A DNA stretch of 36,408 nucleotides from Nitrososphaerota archaeon (GTDB lineage Archaea > Thermoproteota > Nitrososphaeria > Conexivisphaerales > UBA164), in the NCBI GenBank assembly GCA_029786595.1, contig JAFLXO010000008.1:1-36408 (forward strand), written 5' to 3'. Each line of letters opens with the position of its first letter. Within the stretch, counting starts at the first letter, position 1. This document shows, piece by piece, positions 33,100 to 36,408 of this stretch. Under the pieces are notes generated by a model, which did no database searches, was not told the origin of the DNA, and was given only the letters and a program-made list of their open reading frames with translations. A program made the position numbers and the translations under genes.

Positions 33100-34242
33100 C
33101 TATTTGTGCATAATTAATAGGGGAACTTCCTGTTCTTCCGTTGTAAGTCCTCCATGGTGACCTTTTAATGAAATATACTCCGTATCCAAGTTACCCTTGA
33201 ATTGGTAAACAAGAGATTCATTGGACGCCGGTATGGCAATTATATCACCAATTCTATCAGAGAATCGGTCGAAATTGAAATTATCTCCAAATAAGTGTTG
33301 TTCTATAGCATCTTTTTTGTAATACGTCTTAAACTTTGGAAATTTATTCTCAAAATATTTTACAACTTTTTCTTCATTATATGTCTTCATATAAACTGCC
33401 CTAGCATCCCCAAATGGAGGCATCTCCAGCATAGAAAATAGCTCCTGATCGCATATATGCGTGATTTCATTATATGATTGACCGTGATCAGCGGTTATGA
33501 CTGCAGTGTATCCTCTAATTTCTCTGAGCGTTTTGTTTATTGCCATTAGGATGTCCTTCGTGACGTTTTTTACCTCTTCACTATACGGGCCATATATGTG
33601 CGAAAGGGTGTCAACGGTTGATATATATAGTGTAATATATACTCCGTTAATGTTAGCCAATTCCTTTTTAAGTAATGACATCGCGTCCCAGATTGTATGA
33701 TATGGAATCCTAACCATACCCGAGGTTATATATGTGGAAATAGGTGTTCCTATCAGGCTTACAGGTAATATAGCCTTACTCTTTACACCCATCTCGCGCA
33801 GGCGTTCCCCTATTGGGCTAGAATTATTTCCTAAATAGGAACGGAAATCATGTTTCAGAAGAGGAAGCTGTTCTCTTTGCGATGGATGTGATAAGCTAAG
33901 CATGTTCACTATAGTTCCCAGCTCTTTAATATAAGATGTAAAACCCAATACTCCATGTTCGCCCGGGGCCATCCCCGTATAGAAGCTCAGCATGGCTGCA
34001 GCGGTGGTTGATGGAAAGACGCTTGTAATGGTATTTTTTTCATAGTATTCAACAACTTCTGAAAAAGCATTTTCAAGCGTACTTATCCCCAGAGCATCAA
34101 TAATAATGAGAACTAGCTTTTTGCCAGTTCCAAGATTGTACTTCAGCGGTCTCTTTCCGCTTCCTCCAAAGAAGGATAAAACACTATCATATATATTTAT
34201 GATGCTTTCACCGTTATATTTTGGATTAATGAATCCCATCAC
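33100..34242 (-). CDS. Alkaline-phosphatase superfamily phosphodiesterase/pyrophosphatase-like hydrolase
   Basis: 380-aa protein of the type I phosphodiesterase/nucleotide pyrophosphatase family. The metal and nucleophile residues are visible: 'LVLIIIDALGIST' (Asp), 'SVFPSTTAAAMLSFYTG' (Thr nucleophile), 'ISTVDTLSHIYG' (Asp and His), 'VITADHGQSYNEITH' (Asp-His), and 'LKGHHGGLTTEEQEVPLLI' (His). No signal peptide is seen, so it is probably cytoplasmic. Related archaeal proteins are annotated as AP-family hydrolases or phosphoglycerate mutase relatives; the substrate is unknown. Transcribed away from the ECF S gene's upstream region. Confidence 0.88.
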   Translation of the reverse strand: MMGFINPKYNGESIINIYDSVLSFFGGSGKRPLKYNLGTGKKLVLIIIDALGISTLENAFSEVVEYYEKNTITSVFPSTTAAAMLSFYTGMAPGEHGVLGFTSYIKELGTIVNMLSLSHPSQREQLPLLKHDFRSYLGNNSSPIGERLREMGVKSKAILPVSLIGTPISTYITSGMVRIPYHTIWDAMSLLKKELANINGVYITLYISTVDTLSHIYGPYSEEVKNVTKDILMAINKTLREIRGYTAVITADHGQSYNEITHICDQELFSMLEMPPFGDARAVYMKTYNEEKVVKYFENKFPKFKTYYKKDAIEQHLFGDNFNFDRFSDRIGDIIAIPASNESLVYQFKGNLDTEYISLKGHHGGLTTEEQEVPLLIMHK

Positions 34243-34382
34243 GTAAACCTTTACCCATACCTCCTCTTTTATGTTGTCCTTTTTGTATTTTGCAAGCCTA
34301 TGATTTGACTAGTTCGGTTCAGAACTGATCACGCCGTATCCGATCAAGCTTTTGAAAGGCTGTTATTTTAATAGACGTCCCA

Positions 34383-34988
34383 CTAAAGGAACCTACTGGC
34401 CCCTTTGACTCTCTTTCCTAATGCGCCCATAACAGCGTAGCTAAGAATTATAGTAATAGGTGCCGCTATCAAGTTGAACAGACTAGTTATACCTGATAGG
34501 AATAGCGCTATTTCAAATGGGTTTGAGATATGAATTCCGACTATGCTCATGGCCAAGTTAGCTGTAGGAAGATACAGGCTAGGCATTATCACAAAATATA
34601 ATGCTAGTGTTGCAAAAAGGTCTACGATAACTCTCATAGCGGTTCCCAGTAATATTATTATAATATATCTCGATTTTTTGCTCCAATTTTTAGATAAGCT
34701 TCCACCTATATACATACCAAGAAACATTGGGCTTACTGCTAAAAATTTAAAAATAGGTGAAAAAACTGTGAAAGACCCATGAGTGTATAGAATCAGGGTG
34801 TGTATCAGTAAGGTTAACAGCCCACCCGCTGGTCCCAGTAACATAAACGCCACAGTATCGGGAACTTCTGCAAGATCAAACTGTAAAAAAGGGAGAAGTG
34901 GAAATGGAAATTCAAGATGCGCTAACGTCATTGCACCGGCTGTCGCACTGAACATAGCTATAAGGGAGTAGTATTGTGTTCTATTCAT
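34383..34988 (-). CDS. ECF transporter S component, riboflavin-transporter-like
   Basis: 201-aa membrane protein with about six helices that would bind a vitamin and pair with ECF ATPase modules. 'FPFPLLPFLQFDLAEVPDTVAFMLLGPAGGLL' is close to the RibU-type pattern (F-L-x-x-D-x-x-x-x-P/A-x-x-x-x-x-x-x-G-P). The charged Asp-Glu pair before helix 2 and 'GTAMRVIVDLFATLALYF' are also family-like. No ECF T or A subunit gene is adjacent, as usual for group II S components. Substrate riboflavin is the best guess. A TATA box ('tatataaaag', 35011-35020) lies about 26 nt upstream on its strand. Confidence 0.78.
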   Translation of the reverse strand: MNRTQYYSLIAMFSATAGAMTLAHLEFPFPLLPFLQFDLAEVPDTVAFMLLGPAGGLLTLLIHTLILYTHGSFTVFSPIFKFLAVSPMFLGMYIGGSLSKNWSKKSRYIIIILLGTAMRVIVDLFATLALYFVIMPSLYLPTANLAMSIVGIHISNPFEIALFLSGITSLFNLIAAPITIILSYAVMGALGKRVKGASRFL

Positions 34989-35070
34989 TGCATCATAGCT
35001 TATCTAGAATTATATAAAAGGTTTGCTATTGTTGCAATATACTATGTTAATAATCACATAATAGTAATAC

Positions 35071-35080
35071 TAATATTTTA
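35071..35080 (+). promoter_or_regulatory. Possible TATA box for 48-aa ORF
   Basis: 'taatatttta' is centred about 23 nt before the ATG at 35098. This suits a leaderless start, although the region is so A/T-rich that chance matches are likely. Confidence 0.3.
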
Positions 35081-35097
35081 GGCTAAGAATTTAATTT

Positions 35098-35244
35098 ATG
35101 GATGTTTTACTTGAACATATGCCGTTCCATATATCGGCAGCATTAATAGTATTTTTACTTATTAATAGAACTTTTCTAATTGAGCTATTATCCATTGAAA
35201 TCTTTAAGCTAACAGAATATGGAGATGGTTCATTAAAAAATTAG
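35098..35244 (+). CDS. Possible 48-aa membrane peptide
   Basis: ORF too short for the track. It encodes MDVLLEHMPFHISAALIV followed by a hydrophobic helix ('LIVFLLINRTFLIELLSI'), then a charged tail. It has a TATA-like box at leaderless distance. I do not recognise it. Small hydrophobic peptides near recombinase genes are sometimes toxins, but nothing here supports that specifically. Conservation in relatives would decide. Confidence 0.3.
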   Translation: MDVLLEHMPFHISAALIVFLLINRTFLIELLSIEIFKLTEYGDGSLKN

Positions 35245-35456
35245 TCGCGATGATATAAAAGGGATATCAGTATGTAATATAAAATTCGGGCGCCAATTTC
35301 CATTTATTAACAAACGCGGGGATATAGCTCATGGGGTTTATTGTGCAATGACACCATGCTCTTTTTTTATAAAACTCACCAGATAAGAAGTCCCATAAAC
35401 AAAACTCTTAACCTTAGCCTGGATTAGCTGTTTAAACGGCATTATCTACGGCGGTG

Positions 35457-35470
35457 TTAGCTTTAGCTAA
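35457..35470. repeat. Palindrome TTAGCTTTAGCTAA near the 3' end of the integrase
   Basis: Arms TTAGCT and AGCTAA with a TT centre. It shares the 9-bp string TGTTAGCTT (35455-35463) with the large palindrome at 36136, so the integrase gene is flanked by two related inverted repeats in the same orientation. Confidence 0.4.
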
Positions 35471-35511
35471 ATAAAAAACTACGTTCAATTAATAACATCT
35501 TTCGTGTATAT

Positions 35512-36099
35512 CTAGAATTTCTGCAGTATATCCTCAGCGCCAGACTTCTGTGTATATGATAGTACCATGTCAAGCGTTCTATGGCCAGTAATCTTTGCGA
35601 TTAGCTGAGGGGAAATCCCTCGCCGTGCAGCCTCGGTGATCCAAGCGTACCTTAGGGAGTGGGTATTATATCCGAGCCTCCTCCTGCTCCACATTTCAAT
35701 AGCAGGAAGTTGGACGGATGCTAGGGCCCCTAGAACCCTGCTTTTGTAGCTGTAATATCTTTGGACTTCAGGTGGTATAACCATTAATCTGGTGGACTCT
35801 GTCTTCTGTTTTCTAACTCTCACTTCGACTGATGGGTTCCTATTTCTGAGCCATCCGTTCATTGCTTCTACAGCTTCTGAAACCCTTGAGCCGTTTCTCA
35901 ATTGGGTAAGCAGGACACATGAGAAGGCAAAGCCAGAATCAGCATGAATGCCCTCCTTTTCTGCGTATTCCTTTAGTAGCACAGTTAACTTTGAGTAGGT
36001 TTTTTTATAGTCGGCGCCTTTATCCCATCCGAATTGTTTCCAGGTTTTCTTAGGGTGGTTGATAGGCGGCTCAGATCCAGTTTTGTTAGAATCTAACAT
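35512..36099 (-). CDS. Tyrosine recombinase/integrase, catalytic domain only
   Basis: 195-aa site-specific recombinase of the phage-integrase/XerC family. Catalytic residues are visible: Arg in 'LRNGSRVSEAVEA', His-x-x-Arg in 'YNTHSLRYAWITEA', His in 'KITGHRTLDMVLSY' and the Tyr nucleophile in 'VLSYTQKS'. Lys in 'RKQKTESTRLM' is probably the fifth. The usual N-terminal SAM-like core-binding domain is reduced to a short basic segment, so it is a minimal member. It starts about 27 nt downstream of a TATA box and about 37 bp from a perfect palindrome. It differs from the longer XerA proteins (about 280 aa) of archaea. No att duplication at a tRNA is visible. Confidence 0.85.
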   Translation of the reverse strand: MLDSNKTGSEPPINHPKKTWKQFGWDKGADYKKTYSKLTVLLKEYAEKEGIHADSGFAFSCVLLTQLRNGSRVSEAVEAMNGWLRNRNPSVEVRVRKQKTESTRLMVIPPEVQRYYSYKSRVLGALASVQLPAIEMWSRRRLGYNTHSLRYAWITEAARRGISPQLIAKITGHRTLDMVLSYTQKSGAEDILQKF

Positions 36100-36122
36100 T
36101 GATAGGGGGTAAAGTTAACTGA

Positions 36123-36130
36123 CTATATAG
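36123..36130 (-). promoter_or_regulatory. TATA box of the integrase gene
   Basis: 'ctatatag' is centred about 27 nt upstream of the integrase start at 36099. The palindrome at 36136-36164 lies just upstream of it, where a bound protein could block or aid transcription factor binding. Confidence 0.5.
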
Positions 36131-36135
36131 GTATA

Positions 36136-36164
36136 TTGTTAGCTTCGTTAGACGAAGCTAACAA
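36136..36164. repeat. 13-bp-arm perfect palindrome beside integrase promoter
   Basis: TTGTTAGCTTCGT and ACGAAGCTAACAA are exact inverses around a 3-nt centre (TAG). The 29-bp site lies between the divergent integrase and permease promoters. It could be the recombinase core site, an operator for autoregulation, or both. Confidence 0.6.
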
Positions 36165-36186
36165 ATTGAGGAAACGCCTAGGTAAA

Positions 36187-36197
36187 GCATATATTTG
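36187..36197 (+). promoter_or_regulatory. TATA box for the leader ORF and permease
   Basis: 'gcatatatttg' is centred about 27 nt before the ATG at 36218, which would place the transcription start at the leader ORF and not at the permease start (36284). Confidence 0.4.
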
Positions 36198-36217
36198 AAG
36201 ATGGATATCGCTAAGCC

Positions 36218-36283
36218 ATGGCTGGAATGAGTCATTATAAAGGAATTAGCGGGAGTGAAGGCCCATTGACCAAAGCAAAATAA
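36218..36283 (+). CDS. Possible 21-aa leader peptide before permease
   Basis: ORF encoding MAGMSHYKGISGSEGPLTKAK, ending in TAA that is followed directly, in frame, by the permease ATG (TAAATG). The TATA box at 36187 fits leaderless translation of this ORF. It may couple translation to the permease. The short length makes chance hard to exclude. Confidence 0.28.
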   Translation: MAGMSHYKGISGSEGPLTKAK

Positions 36284-36408
36284 ATGGCCAATGATGTTAA
36301 GCCGACAGTCAAGCCTACCTCGCCATCATTAAAGAGGAATATAGGTCTATTTCAGCTGATAATGTATGGAATAGGGAACATAGTCGGCGCCGGTATCTAT
36401 GTTCTCGT
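36284..36408 (+). CDS. APC-family amino acid permease, N-terminal part (runs off window)
   Basis: First 41 residues of a membrane transporter, cut by the window edge and too short for the ORF track. 'LKRNIGLFQLIMYGIGNIVGAGIYVL' matches the first helix of APC-superfamily amino acid permeases, including the conserved G-x-G-x-I-x-G-x-G-I-Y/F substrate-binding loop. It starts with an Asn/Lys/Pro-rich cytoplasmic tail. Substrate cannot be judged from this piece. Confidence 0.8.
   Translation, partial: MANDVKPTVKPTSPSLKRNIGLFQLIMYGIGNIVGAGIYVL

Larger units (their letters stand above)
34989..35511. other. AT-rich intergenic region with possible small ORF
   Basis: No full-length gene is seen in these 523 bp. 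It holds the ECF S promoter (near 35009-35020), a possible 48-aa ORF (35098-35244), a T7 run at 35362-35368 after the imperfect hairpin catgg/ccatg, and the palindrome TTAGCTTTAGCTAA at 35457-35470. The rest shows no pattern I can assign. Confidence 0.4.

Noticed and set aside
32931-33113. 60-aa plus-strand ORF between threonine synthase and the hydrolase
   Set aside because: No start signal, odd composition, and it runs into the hydrolase gene on the other strand.
35325-35375. tRNA-like sequence 'cggggatatagctcatgg'
   Set aside because: The start resembles a D-arm, but there is no matching anticodon stem, T-loop (GTTCRA) or acceptor partner.
1-36408. CRISPR arrays and rRNA/tRNA genes
   Set aside because: No regularly spaced direct repeats, no conserved rRNA segments and no T-loop motifs in gene-free DNA were found by eye.

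Overview
The window looks like a chromosomal stretch from a thermoacidophilic euryarchaeon of the Thermoplasmatales type. The signs are an archaeal gene complement (HtpX-type M48 protease, GPN-loop GTPase, ribose-1,5-bisphosphate isomerase/eIF2B-like protein, DUF35-thiolase pair, DUF131 membrane protein, RadB-like ATPase), heavy use of AGG/AGA and ATA codons, and TATA boxes centred about 25-29 nt before many start codons, which implies leaderless mRNAs. The genus cannot be fixed from the sequence alone. I saw no rRNA, tRNA or CRISPR array.

Layout. 1-590: 3' part of an IS4/IS5-type transposase cut by the window edge. 590-3010: two nitroreductase-family flavoproteins around a fumarylacetoacetate-hydrolase-family enzyme, with a 490-bp palindrome-rich gap. 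3050-6710: MFS transporter, corrinoid adenosyltransferase, A24-type prepilin peptidase, inositol-monophosphatase-like phosphatase and a Trm112-like zinc protein. 6900-9545: likely operon of TyrA, a ROK sugar kinase and a GPN-loop GTPase. 9620-11905: NfnA/NfnB-like (SudB/SudA) NADPH:ferredoxin oxidoreductase pair, preceded by a short ORF with a strong Shine-Dalgarno. 11940-16720: HtpX, nitrilase-family amidase, DUF35 plus a thiolase lacking the usual nucleophilic cysteine, and an R15P isomerase. 16790-17960: compact three-gene unit with a RecA-fold ATPase and two small unrecognised proteins.

18100-28850 is a respiratory/TCA block. One succinate dehydrogenase operon (A-B-C-D) runs leftward with canonical SdhC/SdhD anchors. 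A second complete SdhA and SdhB run rightward from the same intergenic region, but in order A-anchor-anchor-B, with two small membrane proteins that lack the usual anchor signatures. An RCK-type cation channel with an odd selectivity filter and aconitase follow. The block can supply citrate isomerisation and succinate/fumarate conversion coupled to the membrane quinone pool.

28900-34990: a CinA-type protein, a TnpB N-terminal remnant directly before an MFS transporter, threonine synthase, an alkaline-phosphatase-superfamily hydrolase and an ECF S-component (riboflavin-like). 34990-36408: AT-rich DNA with a possible small membrane peptide, a short tyrosine recombinase flanked by related palindromic sites, and the first codons of an APC-family amino acid permease.

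Most distinctive: the second SDH-like complex, the Cys-less thiolase, the RecA-like three-gene unit, and the compact integrase with a 13-bp-arm palindrome at its promoter.
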